DNA from: Saccharibacillus kuerlensis DSM 22868
Lineage (GTDB): Bacteria; Bacillota; Bacilli; Paenibacillales; Paenibacillaceae
Assembly: GCF_000378145.1 (NCBI RefSeq)
Contig: NZ_KB899292.1
Location: 24,453-88,452, forward strand
Reading direction: 5' to 3'
Length of the DNA stretch: 64,000 nt
A model generated the notes under the pieces. The model searched no databases and was not told the DNA's origin. It saw only the letters and a program-made list of their open reading frames with translations. A program made the position numbers and the translations under genes. Positions 1 to 9,141 of the stretch are shown here, in pieces; within the stretch, counting starts at the first letter, position 1; every line of letters starts with the position of its first letter.

Positions 1-1037
1 AAAATGCCGACAATCGGCGCGGCCCAGAACTGAATAACGAGCAGCAGTCCGACCCCGATTCCGAGAGCGGTCTTAATCGCAATCCGTACCGTCTGACGCT
101 TGCGCTCTTCCTGCTGTGCACCGTGATAGTAACTGATTAGAGGCTGAATGGCCGAACCCAATCCCAAGAAAGCCATCAGCATGACACCGTGCAGATAATT
201 TAATGTAGAGAAAGCCGCAACTCCCGCCGTACCGGCCAAATTCTCCAACACCACGTTATGAGCCACCGTAAAGACCGACATGCCCACTTCCGCGATAAAG
301 CTTGGGAAACCGATCAAAAAGATAGCCCACAGCATTTTTTTGTTCCATTTGAATTTCCGGAATTTGAGATACGTATTTTTTTTGAAGAAATGAGCGGACA
401 GGACCAATAATCCGACAAATGCCGCAGACATCGTTCCGATCGCAACCCCCTGCACACCCGCATCCAATACATACAAAGCAATAGAGTTGAATACCACGTT
501 GGACAATGCAAAAGCAATCTGTGCAGCCATCGCCAAATTAGGATTTCCGTCGTTCCGAACAAAAATGCTGAGTGCACTTTCGACCGTAATAATAAATCCG
601 AACAGCAGCATAATCTGCAAATAAGCAAATGCATGAGGATAAGTTTCTTCATTGGCGCCAAGCGCATACACCAGAGGTTCTTTGAATAGATAAGCTGTAA
701 TTCCGATAAAGAGAGTTGCTACAAAAATGACCGTCAGCGACTGGGAGAAGATCTGCTTGGCTTTCGTATAATCTTTCTCTCCCATTGCCTGAGAGTACAA
801 GGTCGCACCGCCGATTCCGATCCACAGTGACATTGCCGCAAACAGCGTATAAGCTGGTCCGGCAATTCCGACTCCCGCCAAAGCGACAGCGCCCAGTTTG
901 TTGCCAACCATGATTCCGTCGATGATAAAGTTGGCACCCATAATCAGCATGCCCAGCAGCGAAGGAATTAAATATTTCAGAAAGGCACGTCCTACAGATA
1001 AACTTTCCAGCGAGTTTACATTTTTTATCTCTTGCAT
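1..1037 (-). CDS. MATE family multidrug efflux transporter (3' end cut off)
   Basis: Open frame from an ATG at 1037 to the window edge, about 345 codons, no stop seen. The translation starts MQEIKNVNSLESLSVGRAFL and is almost entirely hydrophobic helices. An N-terminal LLGMLIMGANFIIDGIMVG and a later GNKLGAVALAGVG-like stretch are typical of MATE (MatE) exporters, which pump cationic drugs in exchange for Na+ or H+. A full protein is about 450 residues, so roughly the last quarter lies outside the window. An AAAGGAG ribosome site precedes the start. A perfect inverted repeat at 1083-1108 sits about 46 bases upstream and is probably a TetR-type operator. Family call is firm, substrate unknown. 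Confidence 0.85.
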   Translation of the reverse strand, partial: MQEIKNVNSLESLSVGRAFLKYLIPSLLGMLIMGANFIIDGIMVGNKLGAVALAGVGIAGPAYTLFAAMSLWIGIGGATLYSQAMGEKDYTKAKQIFSQSLTVIFVATLFIGITAYLFKEPLVYALGANEETYPHAFAYLQIMLLFGFIITVESALSIFVRNDGNPNLAMAAQIAFALSNVVFNSIALYVLDAGVQGVAIGTMSAAFVGLLVLSAHFFKKNTYLKFRKFKWNKKMLWAIFLIGFPSFIAEVGMSVFTVAHNVVLENLAGTAGVAAFSTLNYLHGVMLMAFLGLGSAIQPLISYYHGAQQEERKRQTVRIAIKTALGIGVGLLLVIQFWAAPIVGI

Positions 1038-1082
1038 GATGGTTTCGATCTCCTTTAGATAGCTGATTTAGACAGCTTTCTC

Positions 1083-1108
1083 GTATACTGAATGAACGTT
1101 CAGTATAC
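1083..1108. promoter_or_regulatory. TetR-type operator upstream of the MATE gene
   Basis: Ten-base arms GTATACTGAA and TTCAGTATAC are exact reverse complements around a six-base spacer. The centre, TGAACGTTCA, is itself a perfect palindrome of the kind bound by TetR-family repressors. No TetR gene is adjacent inside the window, so the regulator may lie beyond the left edge or elsewhere. The function is inferred. Confidence 0.5.
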
Positions 1109-1110
1109 AT

Positions 1111-1537
1111 CCTAACAGATCTTTTTGATTGTTGCTACTTTGTCGTGAAAAGTTCAAAGGAAAAACTTCAAAAATAAAAAAAGGCCCGGCGAAGGCTGTC
1201 TTATATTCCAGCACATTTATCGTACACTTGCTGTTAGATTCTTTGAATCCTTATAGGCTCTATACCACTTCACATTTTTTAATTTGTCGTTTCTTCATCT
1301 TTGATCTCTTCCTTATCCTTGGTTACAATGTACTGCGTACAATGATCTTACAAACGTTTTGACAAATCATCGGCTTGCTTTCATATGATCAGGTGCATTT
1401 TATTAAAGTTTTTAAAGCAGTCGTCGGCGCGTCAGGCGTACGTATACGCCCAACACGCCGACGTTTGACGCCGGATTTTTCGATGCCCGTCGTTGCTTGC
1501 TCCCGGCCTGCAGCACATACATAAGGAGGAATCGGCC
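1111..1537. other. Intergenic region with an imperfect hairpin
   Basis: No coding region is supported here. The first 300 bases are AT-rich and featureless. At 1423-1462 an imperfect inverted repeat has outer arms GTCGGCG and CGCCGAC and an inner stem GGCGTA/TACGCC. It lacks a T-run, so it is not a standard terminator. It sits 76 bases upstream of the SUKH gene and could be a leader structure or an operator. Confidence 0.3.
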
Positions 1538-2002
1538 ATGTCCGAAGAAATCGTTCGTTTCATCGAAAATCATTATGGAGTCAAACTGCCCGCAGACTAC
1601 GTCGCTTATGCGACAGCTGCGGGCAATCTCGGTTACTCTTTCCACGACACCGACAACTTTTCCGAATGGAGCGTCCGCTTTCAAAAATTCGACGAGAACT
1701 TTATTTCGGTTAACGAGTCGCACTTCGAACCTGCAAGCCCTGCACCCGGCAAGCTGATTCCGTTCGCATGGAGCATGAGCAGCGGCAATTTTTATTTGCT
1801 TGACTATCGCAACGGAACAGCCGATCCTTCGATCGCCAGATTGGATCACGAAGAAGCGATCATCTGGGAAGACGCGATTTCGGAAAGCGGCACGACGGAA
1901 GAAGCCCAGACGCTAATGGACGCCAACGTAGCGACAGTGGCGTCGTCTTTTGCGGACTTTGTCCGTAGACTGGAGCCGGACGGAGAAGACTGGAGCGCTT
2001 GA
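1538..2002 (+). CDS. SMI1/KNR4 (SUKH) family protein
   Basis: A 154-residue acidic protein. The N-terminal pattern (FIENHYGVKLPADYVAYAT followed by GN) and the mid-protein Gly-Asn-Phe-Tyr-Leu-Leu-Asp-Tyr stretch match the SUKH/SMI1 fold. The ATG at 1538 is chosen because AAGGAGG lies nine bases before it; in-frame codons further upstream have no ribosome site. SUKH proteins often act as immunity proteins for contact-dependent toxins, but single-domain solitary copies are common in Firmicutes and no toxin gene is adjacent. The family is fairly clear, the role unknown. It converges on csaA with only 49 bases between. Confidence 0.75.
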   Translation: MSEEIVRFIENHYGVKLPADYVAYATAAGNLGYSFHDTDNFSEWSVRFQKFDENFISVNESHFEPASPAPGKLIPFAWSMSSGNFYLLDYRNGTADPSIARLDHEEAIIWEDAISESGTTEEAQTLMDANVATVASSFADFVRRLEPDGEDWSA

Positions 2003-2051
2003 ACGAATTCGCAAAAGAAGCGTCGAGAGCGGAAGGATTCGGTCTCTCTGA

Positions 2052-2384
2052 TCAGCCGATCGGTGTACCGTTCGGCAGTTCGGTATCAGGCTTCAGCAGT
2101 ACGACGTCTCCTTGCCCGGGTATTCCGCCCAGCACAAGAACTTCCGAATCGAATCCCGCAATGCGGCGGGGCGGAAAATTGACGACGGCTACAACTTGTC
2201 TGCCGATTAACCCTTCCGCTTCGTACCTCTTCGTGATTTGAGCGCTCGATTTTTTGACGCCCAATTCCGGACCGAAGTCGATCTCCAGCTTGATAGCCGG
2301 CACTTTCGCTTTCGCGAAAAATTCGGCCTGGACAATCGTTCCCACACGAAGATCCAGTTTTAAAAAATCGTCGAAAGTTGCCAT
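2052..2384 (-). CDS. csaA: tRNA-binding protein / export chaperone CsaA
   Basis: A 110-residue single-domain protein with an EMAP/tRNA-binding OB fold. It is very close to Bacillus CsaA throughout: the segments [19 protein letters not shown] and [18 protein letters not shown] are hallmark sequences. CsaA is a dimeric cytosolic protein reported to bind tRNA-like folds and to act as a chaperone for secretory precursors. The ATG at 2384 is preferred over upstream in-frame codons because AGGTGA lies eight bases before it and it gives the family's usual N-terminus ([11 protein letters not shown]). It stands alone on the minus strand. Confidence 0.93.
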   Translation of the reverse strand: MATFDDFLKLDLRVGTIVQAEFFAKAKVPAIKLEIDFGPELGVKKSSAQITKRYEAEGLIGRQVVAVVNFPPRRIAGFDSEVLVLGGIPGQGDVVLLKPDTELPNGTPIG

Positions 2385-2489
2385 GTCCATACTCACCTCA
2401 TGCATAATTTTTTGTACCTTGCTATGATCATATCATCGTTCAACGACATTATTGATGCAAATTTATGTTGGCCGTAAGGAGAACCTTAC

Positions 2490-3677
2490 TTATTTAGTGG
2501 AAGGGAAACCGTGATGACGCGCACGGTATGCTGTAATCAGCGCGAACACAATCAGAATTACGGCTGCCCAAGGAAGAGAAGCGGCTCCCCACGTACCCAG
2601 CAAAAACGCTCCTGTCGCACTCCCTCCGGCGATCGCAAGGTTCCACGAGGTAACCAACATGGACTGCGCCAGATCGGCGCTCTCTCCTCCTGCATTGGCG
2701 ACAGCCGTCTGAAGCAGTGTAGCTGCCCCGCCAAACGTCAGTCCCCATGCACACGTCGCCAGATAGATAACCGGAGCGCTTTCATTTAAGAAGGCCAATG
2801 CCAGGGAAGCCAGCCCAAATCCCGCAAGGCTGCCGATCACCAGCCGTCGCAGTCTTCCGTCTATCAATGCTCCTGTGCCGACAATACCGACCAGCGCCGC
2901 TGCACCAAACAGAAGCAGCAGCAGATCGACACGGTTGTCCAAGCCAGACAGCATAAGGTAAGGCGCAATATACGTATACAAGATGTTATGAGCCAAAATC
3001 CAGGCCAGCACCGTAAAGAGTACTGCACGGACACCGGGCAAAACGAATACCAGCTTCAAAGATTTACGCCGTTCCGGAGCACGTCCGGGGAAGTCGGGCA
3101 GCACTCGGAACGCCCACAGAAGAAGCAGCATTGCCAGCAAAGACATCAATCCAAAAACGGTGCGCCAGCCAGCGAAGCCTCCGACAAAGGTTCCGACAGG
3201 AACGCCGAATGCAAGCGCCAGCGGCGTTCCCGCCATCGCTACGGCCATCGACTTTCCTTGCACAGAAGCGGGAGACATTAAACGTGCGTATCCCGCCGTA
3301 ATTCCCCACAGCACGCCTGCCGTTACTCCGGCCAGAAAGCGGGCTGCCAGCGTAACCGTATAACTGGGAGAGAGCGCTGTGATCGTATTGAAAACAAGGA
3401 ATCCGGCGATGCAGAGCAGCAGCAGCGGCTTTCTCCGCCAACCTTGAGCGGCCTGCGTCAGCGGAATTGCCGCGAGCAGCGAACCCAACGCATAAGCTGT
3501 CACCATCTGACCGGCCATGCCTTCGGATACGCGGAGTTCCTCACTGATCGGCAGCAGAAGTCCGGCAGGAACGGCTTCAGTCAGAATACAGATAAATCCG
3601 GCCAGCGCCAAAACGGCAAGCCCATTCCAAGGAAGGCGGACGGCAGACACTTCGCTACGATTCGAGACAGCCTTCAT
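2490..3677 (-). CDS. MFS transporter, drug/sugar efflux (AraJ-like, DHA1)
   Basis: A 395-residue membrane protein with about 12 predicted helices. It has the DHA1-type loop between helices 2 and 3 (Q-G-W-R-R-K-P) and the helix 5 motif with PVGTFVGG-F-GWRTVF. This subgroup includes AraJ, YdhP and YtbD-like exporters of sugars or small drugs. The ATG at 3677 overlaps the stop of the short remnant gene before it by four bases (ATGA), so the two are translationally coupled. The substrate cannot be told from sequence. Confidence 0.88.
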   Translation of the reverse strand: MKAVSNRSEVSAVRLPWNGLAVLALAGFICILTEAVPAGLLLPISEELRVSEGMAGQMVTAYALGSLLAAIPLTQAAQGWRRKPLLLLCIAGFLVFNTITALSPSYTVTLAARFLAGVTAGVLWGITAGYARLMSPASVQGKSMAVAMAGTPLALAFGVPVGTFVGGFAGWRTVFGLMSLLAMLLLLWAFRVLPDFPGRAPERRKSLKLVFVLPGVRAVLFTVLAWILAHNILYTYIAPYLMLSGLDNRVDLLLLLFGAAALVGIVGTGALIDGRLRRLVIGSLAGFGLASLALAFLNESAPVIYLATCAWGLTFGGAATLLQTAVANAGGESADLAQSMLVTSWNLAIAGGSATGAFLLGTWGAASLPWAAVILIVFALITAYRARHHGFPSTK

Positions 3678-3829
3678 CCGTACACCGCCTCGGTCAGTTC
3701 GACTATAAATGAACCGGACATTCCTTTAAGAGCAACCGTACCTACAATTCTTCCGTCTTCAAGCGCCCGATCGATGACCTCGTCAATTCTTTCCGCCAGA
3801 ATACGTTTCTTCACATTTGCCATCGACAT
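3674..3829 (-). pseudogene. Remnant of a serine hydrolase (beta-lactamase fold), internally deleted
   Basis: A 51-codon frame with a good ribosome site (GAGGAGG, start at 3829). Its first half (RIDEVIDRALEDGRIVGTVA) looks like the start of class C beta-lactamase-fold serine hydrolases. Its last 17 residues (GMSGSFIVELTEAVYG) look like the far C-terminus of the same family. The catalytic core of about 300 residues, with SxxK and YxN motifs, is absent. This suggests an in-frame internal deletion that left only the two ends, still coupled to the MFS gene. The family assignment rests on memory of terminal motifs; it could instead be a genuine small protein. Confidence 0.5.
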
Positions 3830-4131
3830 TTTTTCCGCCTCCTCTTCAATTTGCAGCTGTCCCAATTGTAAAAAAAGAGGAGGGAATTCTACATAAGCAA
3901 GCCACGGAAAAAAGAGTTCCACGCAAATGAAATCAAGTTGTTTTTGCCTTTTTCCTTAGCATCTATCCGCACCCTTGAGATTATGCTCATCCCATACTCC
4001 TCAAGCGCTGTGGTTTGGATTCTGTATGCACGTTGACGAAAGGCATCTCAAGGGCTAAAATCACCGATACATTGGCATGCCAACTAACAAAAATGCTAAA
4101 ATTTCTCACGATAACGCAAGGAGGACTTGAA

Positions 4132-4578
4132 ATGGACAGTGTTGACAAAGATATTCTTATCCAACTGCAGCAGGATGCACGATTATCAATGACGGAGATT
4201 GGAAGACGGGTCGGATTGTCCCAGCCGGCTGTCGCCGAACGAGTCAAGAGACTTGAAGAACAGGGAGTCATCGAACATTATCGAACTGTAATTGCTGGCG
4301 ATAAGGTCGGCAAAGCTGCCGTCGCTTTCATTTTATTCCGTACGACCCAGTGTCTTGACTTCGTTGAGTTCTGCAGAAACAGCGCACAGGTTGTTGAATG
4401 CCATCGAATCAGCGGCGAGTACAACTACTTGGTCAAGATTGTCGTCGAATCCAACTCGGACATCGAACAATTCGAGAATGAAAGCATGAGGTACGGAAGT
4501 TCTACAACGCTTGTGTCCTTATCTTCTCCGATCGGCTGCAAAACGCTGCTTCCGGCAGAGACACTCATTAAACTCTGA
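4132..4578 (+). CDS. Lrp/AsnC family transcriptional regulator
   Basis: A 148-residue regulator. Residues 1-60 form the AsnC winged helix-turn-helix (DKDILIQLQQDARLSMTEIG, then LSQPAVAERVKRLEEQGVI). The rest is the RAM ligand-binding domain, which usually senses amino acids and drives octamer formation. The ATG at 4132 is preceded by AAGGAGG. It lies 96 bases upstream of a co-directional EamA exporter. The family often controls neighbouring amino-acid exporters, so regulation of that gene is a reasonable inference. It resembles the second Lrp gene at 18702-19157 in domain layout. Confidence 0.92.
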   Translation: MDSVDKDILIQLQQDARLSMTEIGRRVGLSQPAVAERVKRLEEQGVIEHYRTVIAGDKVGKAAVAFILFRTTQCLDFVEFCRNSAQVVECHRISGEYNYLVKIVVESNSDIEQFENESMRYGSSTTLVSLSSPIGCKTLLPAETLIKL

Positions 4579-4674
4579 CACGCAGCTTTAACAACCCTTT
4601 TAAATATTTTTCGATAGTGTAAATTCAAGCTTCGATAAGCGGGTAATGCAGTCTACATAAGGGAGTGACTCAAA

Positions 4675-5565
4675 TTGAACCTGCTGAAATTTATGCCGCT
4701 TATCGTTCTGACCACCTTCTTGATGGGGTCGTCCTTTGCTATCGGGAAAATGGGCCTAGCCCATGCTTCGCCTTTGATGCTGGCTGGGCTCCGCTTTGCG
4801 ACTGCCGGGCTGATCATGGCCGTTATCGTCGGGCTGCTGAAGCGGCCCCATCCGCGTACTTTAGAAAACTGGATGAAAATGCTGCTTATCGGAGCACTGC
4901 AAACGGCCGGCGTCATGGGCTGCATCTTTATCAGCCTGCGCACGATTACGGCAAGCGAGTCCTCGATTCTGACTTTTACGAACCCCCTGCTCGTCGTCGT
5001 GCTGGGTACCTTATTTGCGGGCATGCGGTACAAATGGTATCAGTGGCTGGGTGTGCTGCTCGGATTGATCGGAGTCGGGATTACACTTGGGACACAACTG
5101 CAGTGGGAAGCCGGACTGCTATTCGGCCTGGCATCGGCGTTCTTCTGGGCAACGGCGACACTGCTTGTCAAAAAGTGGGGCGGCGGCATGGATACCTGGG
5201 TGCTGTCCGCCTATCAAATGCTGAGCGGAGGCATTATTCTGCTGATCGGCAGCCTGCTGCTGGAACAGCCCTTCTTCCGCTGGAATGGCGAGTCTGTCAC
5301 TATTCTGTTGTGGCTGAGCCTCATGTCTTCGATCGTGCAGTTTGCGGGCTGGTATTATGTGCTGCAAAAAAGCGACCCTGGCAAAACAAGCGCCTTCTTG
5401 TTTCTGGCGCCGTTCTTCGGGGTCTTGTCCGGCTGGCTGCTTCTTGGCGAGCCCCTGTACCCTTCGCTGATCGCCGGTGGATTATGTATTCTTGTGGGCA
5501 TTTATCTGGTAAACAGCGAATTCCGAAACAAAATCAAAACCAACTCAGTCCGGAATTCCGTTTAA
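4675..5565 (+). CDS. EamA family (drug/metabolite) transporter
   Basis: A 296-residue membrane protein with ten hydrophobic segments arranged as two EamA repeats. Typical features are an N-terminal G-S-S-F-A-I-G-K motif and a second-repeat segment ending with LGEPLYPSLIAGGLCILVG. The start is a TTG at 4675 with GGGAG nine bases before. Members export amino acids, purines or other metabolites. The Lrp-type regulator just upstream hints at amino-acid export, but the substrate is not known. Confidence 0.9.
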   Translation: MNLLKFMPLIVLTTFLMGSSFAIGKMGLAHASPLMLAGLRFATAGLIMAVIVGLLKRPHPRTLENWMKMLLIGALQTAGVMGCIFISLRTITASESSILTFTNPLLVVVLGTLFAGMRYKWYQWLGVLLGLIGVGITLGTQLQWEAGLLFGLASAFFWATATLLVKKWGGGMDTWVLSAYQMLSGGIILLIGSLLLEQPFFRWNGESVTILLWLSLMSSIVQFAGWYYVLQKSDPGKTSAFLFLAPFFGVLSGWLLLGEPLYPSLIAGGLCILVGIYLVNSEFRNKIKTNSVRNSV

Positions 5566-5668
5566 TCCCATCCCTTCATCCTTAACTTTCAAGACCTTAA
5601 CGAACGGGACGCATACCATTTGCGGAAAAGCCAATTGACTCCCTCTATCCGCTTCATAAAAGACAGAA

Positions 5669-5698
5669 AAAGCCCGCTCATCTAGAGCGGGCTTTCAC
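5669..5698 (-). terminator. Rho-independent terminator of the MMPL gene
   Basis: Perfect stem AGCCCGCTC/GAGCGGGCT with a short loop. On the minus strand it is followed by TTTTTCT, fitting the end of the MMPL transcript. On the plus strand the T-run is only three bases, so it may act weakly for the EamA gene too. Confidence 0.85.
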
Positions 5699-5716
5699 TT
5701 GTTTAAAAATCGTCGA

Positions 5717-8134
5717 TCAGCGCTTGGCAGCAGCCTCCGCCGCTTCCTGCGCCTTCAGCTCTTCAAGCAGCTTGTCGCCTTCGACGTCGAGGTTCGGCAG
5801 AATACGGTCGAGCCATTTCGGCAGCGCCCATGCTTTGTCGCCGAACAGCGACATAACGGCCGGTACAAGCGTCATGCGGATCAAGAACGCGTCGATCAAG
5901 ATACCGACTGCCAACGCGAAGCCAATCTGCTTGATCATAATGTCATGCGTGAAGATGAAGCCAGCGAATACGGCAACCATGATGATCGCAGCCGCTACAA
6001 CGACCCGGCTCGCCTGTCCGTAGCCGTGAATAACGCTATCGTTACCCCGGCGTCCGTGCACATAGGACTCGCGCATGGACGAAACGAGGAAGACCTGATA
6101 GTCCATTGCTAGGCCGTACAGGATACCTGTTACCATAATCGGCATAAAGCTCAGGATTGGCCCTGGCGTATCGAAGGCAAACAGATCATGCGCCCAGCCC
6201 CATTGGAAGACGGCTGTCGTAATGCCGAACGTCGCCAGGATGCTGAGCAGGAATCCGACTGTCGCTTTGATCGGTACGACAATCGAGCGGAATACAAGCA
6301 GCAGGATGATCAGCGACAGGACGACGATGATGCCCACGTAGATCGGGAACACTTCCGCCAGCTTCGCCGACATGTCGATATTGACCGCGGTCACGCCTGT
6401 TACACCCAGCGTTACGCCGTTAGCGGTCGCAAGATCGGAATTGTCATCGCGCAGCGTGGTAACCAGTTCCCGGGTCTCTGCATCGTTGGGGCCGGTATTC
6501 GGAATGACGCTGAAAAGCGCAAGCTTGCCATTCTCACTAATGCCGAGCGGCGACACGACCGAGACATTGTCGACCTGCCCGATCCCTTGGGCCAATGTGC
6601 CGAGCGTCTGCGGGGTAACGTCAGCGCCGTTCGCGGATTCCGCGACAATAAGCAGCGTACCGTTAAACCCTTCGCCGAAGCTGTTCGAGATCGCATCGTA
6701 ACTCTGACGCTTGGCCGTATCCAGATCAGCGGAAGCCGAGGACGGAATCGCCAAATCCATTTTCGCAGCCGGAATCGCGGCGATGCCAAGAATGACGATG
6801 GTCAACAAAATGACCGGCCAGCGGAACTTGATCACACCGTGAATCCAGCGGGCTTTCGCCTGCTTCTGAGCGCGAGATGCCTGCATGGCAGCATTCTTCT
6901 CGCGCGTCTTCCGGGAACAGATACGTTCGCCGATTAGACCGAGCAGCGCCGGCAGCAGTGTGAGTGCGATCAGAACGTTGATCAGCACGGTCACCGAAGC
7001 GACCATTGCCATGGCACTTAAGAAGCCGATGCCGATTACGAGCAGGCCGCACAGCGCGATAATAACCGTAAGACCTGCGAAGAATACGGCGCTGCCAGCG
7101 GTTCCGACCGAACGGCTGGCTGCTTCCTTCGCACTCAGTCCCTGATCGAGAATCAGGCGGCGCTGGCGGTTGATGATGAACAATGCATAGTCGATTCCGA
7201 CCGCAAGACCAACCATTAGGGCCAGAACCGGCGTAATGGAACTCATGCTGAAGAAGTTCGAGAATGCGTATGCGCCTCCGACTCCAATTCCGACGCCGAA
7301 CAGGGCGACGACAAGCGGAAGGCCGGCGGCAATCACGGAACCGAGCGTCATGACCAGCACAATTGCCGCTACAACAAGGCCGTAAATTTCGTTGGTGCCG
7401 ACCGGAATATCCAGCGGCAGCAGCGATTCGCTGGGCAGCGCCGTGATTCCCGTCTCGTTGGCCACTTCTTCGACCGTATCGATGACCGAAGCTTTGACTT
7501 CATCGGAAACGGCAGACTGCTGAACGGTGAATTGGAACTGGAACAGCGCGGCGCTGCCGTCATTGGCTATCGTGACGCCCATGACCGGCATCCCATCTAC
7601 CATGAGCTGGGTATACGGCGGCATCTCTGCCGATCCCGCTGCGTCTTGACCGGCAGCTGCAGGATCGGTCGCTCCGGCACCCTGCTGAGCGGCTCCTGCT
7701 CCCTGCTGGGCATCAGCGTTACTTCCCGCTTCTGTGCCGGCTCCTTCGTTCGAACCCGCTTCAGCCTGCGCAGCCATTGCTTCAGCCATGGCCTGTGCAG
7801 CAATCTCCGGCGTGTTCAGAACCTGATCAAGACCGTACACTTCGCCGACCGCTTCCGCGATCGCCGCTGTACGCTCGGGTGTATTCAAGCTCTCGCCTTC
7901 AGGTGCAACGAAGACGACACTGCCCTGCCCGCCGGAAGCTTCCGGCTGCGCTTCAGCCAACTGATCCAGCACTTTTTGCGATTCCGTGCCTTCGATCTTC
8001 ATGTCCGAGCTTACGCTCACTCCGTTGATCCCAAGCATGGCGATCACGATCGCCAGAACGACGACCCATCCACCGATAAACAACCACGGTTTGCTGTATG
8101 CCGACTTGCCGATTTTATACAAAAACTTGGACAC
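5717..8134 (-). CDS. MMPL/RND family transporter
   Basis: An 805-residue membrane transporter. It has an N-terminal helix, a large extracytoplasmic loop, a five-to-six helix block, a second loop and a second helix block, the standard MMPL (YdfJ/YdgH-like) architecture of lipid or drug exporters. The GTG at 8134 has AAGGAGAG eight bases before. Residues 111-170 of the first loop are a low-complexity Ala/Gly/Gln-rich stretch (for example QQGAGAAQQGAGA) that is not part of the conserved fold. A TetR regulator is encoded 77 bases upstream in the same direction and probably controls it. Confidence 0.92.
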   Translation of the reverse strand: MSKFLYKIGKSAYSKPWLFIGGWVVVLAIVIAMLGINGVSVSSDMKIEGTESQKVLDQLAEAQPEASGGQGSVVFVAPEGESLNTPERTAAIAEAVGEVYGLDQVLNTPEIAAQAMAEAMAAQAEAGSNEGAGTEAGSNADAQQGAGAAQQGAGATDPAAAGQDAAGSAEMPPYTQLMVDGMPVMGVTIANDGSAALFQFQFTVQQSAVSDEVKASVIDTVEEVANETGITALPSESLLPLDIPVGTNEIYGLVVAAIVLVMTLGSVIAAGLPLVVALFGVGIGVGGAYAFSNFFSMSSITPVLALMVGLAVGIDYALFIINRQRRLILDQGLSAKEAASRSVGTAGSAVFFAGLTVIIALCGLLVIGIGFLSAMAMVASVTVLINVLIALTLLPALLGLIGERICSRKTREKNAAMQASRAQKQAKARWIHGVIKFRWPVILLTIVILGIAAIPAAKMDLAIPSSASADLDTAKRQSYDAISNSFGEGFNGTLLIVAESANGADVTPQTLGTLAQGIGQVDNVSVVSPLGISENGKLALFSVIPNTGPNDAETRELVTTLRDDNSDLATANGVTLGVTGVTAVNIDMSAKLAEVFPIYVGIIVVLSLIILLLVFRSIVVPIKATVGFLLSILATFGITTAVFQWGWAHDLFAFDTPGPILSFMPIMVTGILYGLAMDYQVFLVSSMRESYVHGRRGNDSVIHGYGQASRVVVAAAIIMVAVFAGFIFTHDIMIKQIGFALAVGILIDAFLIRMTLVPAVMSLFGDKAWALPKWLDRILPNLDVEGDKLLEELKAQEAAEAAAKR

Positions 8135-8211
8135 TGGGCTCTCTCCTTCTATTTACAAATCGGATGATAGATTAACAGACCTGAACGCGATCAGCGCCAT
8201 AACGCCAACCG

Positions 8212-8835
8212 TCAAAATCCGTTTTTCAAATAATTAAATGTCGTTTCCATAAACTCGTCGAATGTCGCTGTTCCCTGCTCGCCGTACGGATCGTCGCTCG
8301 GCTCCTCGCCGGGAATCCGCACATTTTTCTCTTCAAGGATAGACAGCACTGCTCCAAATACCGCTCCAGCCAATATATGCGTGTACCCGATCGGATAACG
8401 ACCGGCGTAGTTGCGATCCAACTCTTCCTGCGCCGCCTTCTGCAGCCTTTGCAGTACAATCAGCACGTACGGCTCCAATGTAGGATACTGCTGCGCCATC
8501 CGCAGCAGCTCCCGCAGATTGCGCAGCAGTTCTGTCGTAAATTGCATCCGGGACCACTGCCGCAGCGCGTCCAGCGGAGCCATACCGGAAGGCACCTCCA
8601 CCTCTTTCAACACATCGCTTCGGCCGCTGGCCAGCGAGAGCACTGCCATCGCCACTGCTTCTTCTTTGCAGGAAAAATGGTTGGCGAATGTACGTCTTGA
8701 ATAACGGGCCTGCTGCACCACATCCTCGATCGTAAAGCCGTCCAGACCTTTTTCTACAGCCAGCTTATACGAAGTTCGGGCCAGCACCAGCCAAGTTTCT
8801 TCCTTTTTCATGTCGCGCAAACTCGCTTTAGTCAT
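8212..8835 (-). CDS. TetR/AcrR family transcriptional regulator
   Basis: A 207-residue repressor. The DNA-binding domain spans about residues 15-60 (AVEKGLDGFTIEDVVQQA, then YSRRTFANHF), followed by a helical ligand domain. The ATG at 8835 is preceded by GGGGAGG. It is upstream of and co-directional with the MMPL transporter gene, a common repressor-exporter arrangement. The ligand is unknown. Confidence 0.92.
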   Translation of the reverse strand: MTKASLRDMKKEETWLVLARTSYKLAVEKGLDGFTIEDVVQQARYSRRTFANHFSCKEEAVAMAVLSLASGRSDVLKEVEVPSGMAPLDALRQWSRMQFTTELLRNLRELLRMAQQYPTLEPYVLIVLQRLQKAAQEELDRNYAGRYPIGYTHILAGAVFGAVLSILEEKNVRIPGEEPSDDPYGEQGTATFDEFMETTFNYLKNGF

Positions 8836-9036
8836 CGTTCCTCCCCTTTCTGTTTACTTTCCTTTCATCCATTTACCGAAAAGTTACTGAAACATTCTAA
8901 ATTCACCATATCATTTCATTGCCCAATGTGCAACGTTTCTCAAAGAGAACTTATTTTTTAGAATCTTGGTTTTTAGAAAATCAACTGGAGAGCTTAGAAG
9001 GAAAGAGTTTAAAACGAGACAGCTTCATACAAACGC
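8836..9036. other. Intergenic DNA, nothing recognised
   Basis: About 200 AT-rich bases between the TetR start and the brnQ terminator. It should hold the TetR-MMPL promoter. No inverted repeat long enough to call an operator and no coding region was found. Confidence 0.4.
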
Positions 9037-9075
9037 AAAAAACCGAAAGCCGACATCCGTCGACTTCCGGTTTTT
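9037..9075 (-). terminator. Terminator of brnQ
   Basis: Stem formed by AAACCGAAAGCCGAC and GTCGACTTCCGGTTT with two wobble or mismatched positions and a four-base loop. It is followed on the minus strand by a six-base T-run. It lies about 70 bases past the brnQ stop and could also act on the plus strand. Confidence 0.75.
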
Positions 9076-9141
9076 CAATTAGATATCTTCTACTGTATAG
9101 CTTCTACGTTGTACTCGTTATTCGTTATTTGTTCTACGGAA

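Noticed and set aside
1..1110. Minus-strand frames at 314-667 and 649-1110
   Set aside because: They are out of frame with the MATE coding sequence, which is open from 1037 to the window edge and explains the region.
1423..1462. Hairpin as a terminator
   Set aside because: It has no T-run on either strand and lies far from the end of any gene.
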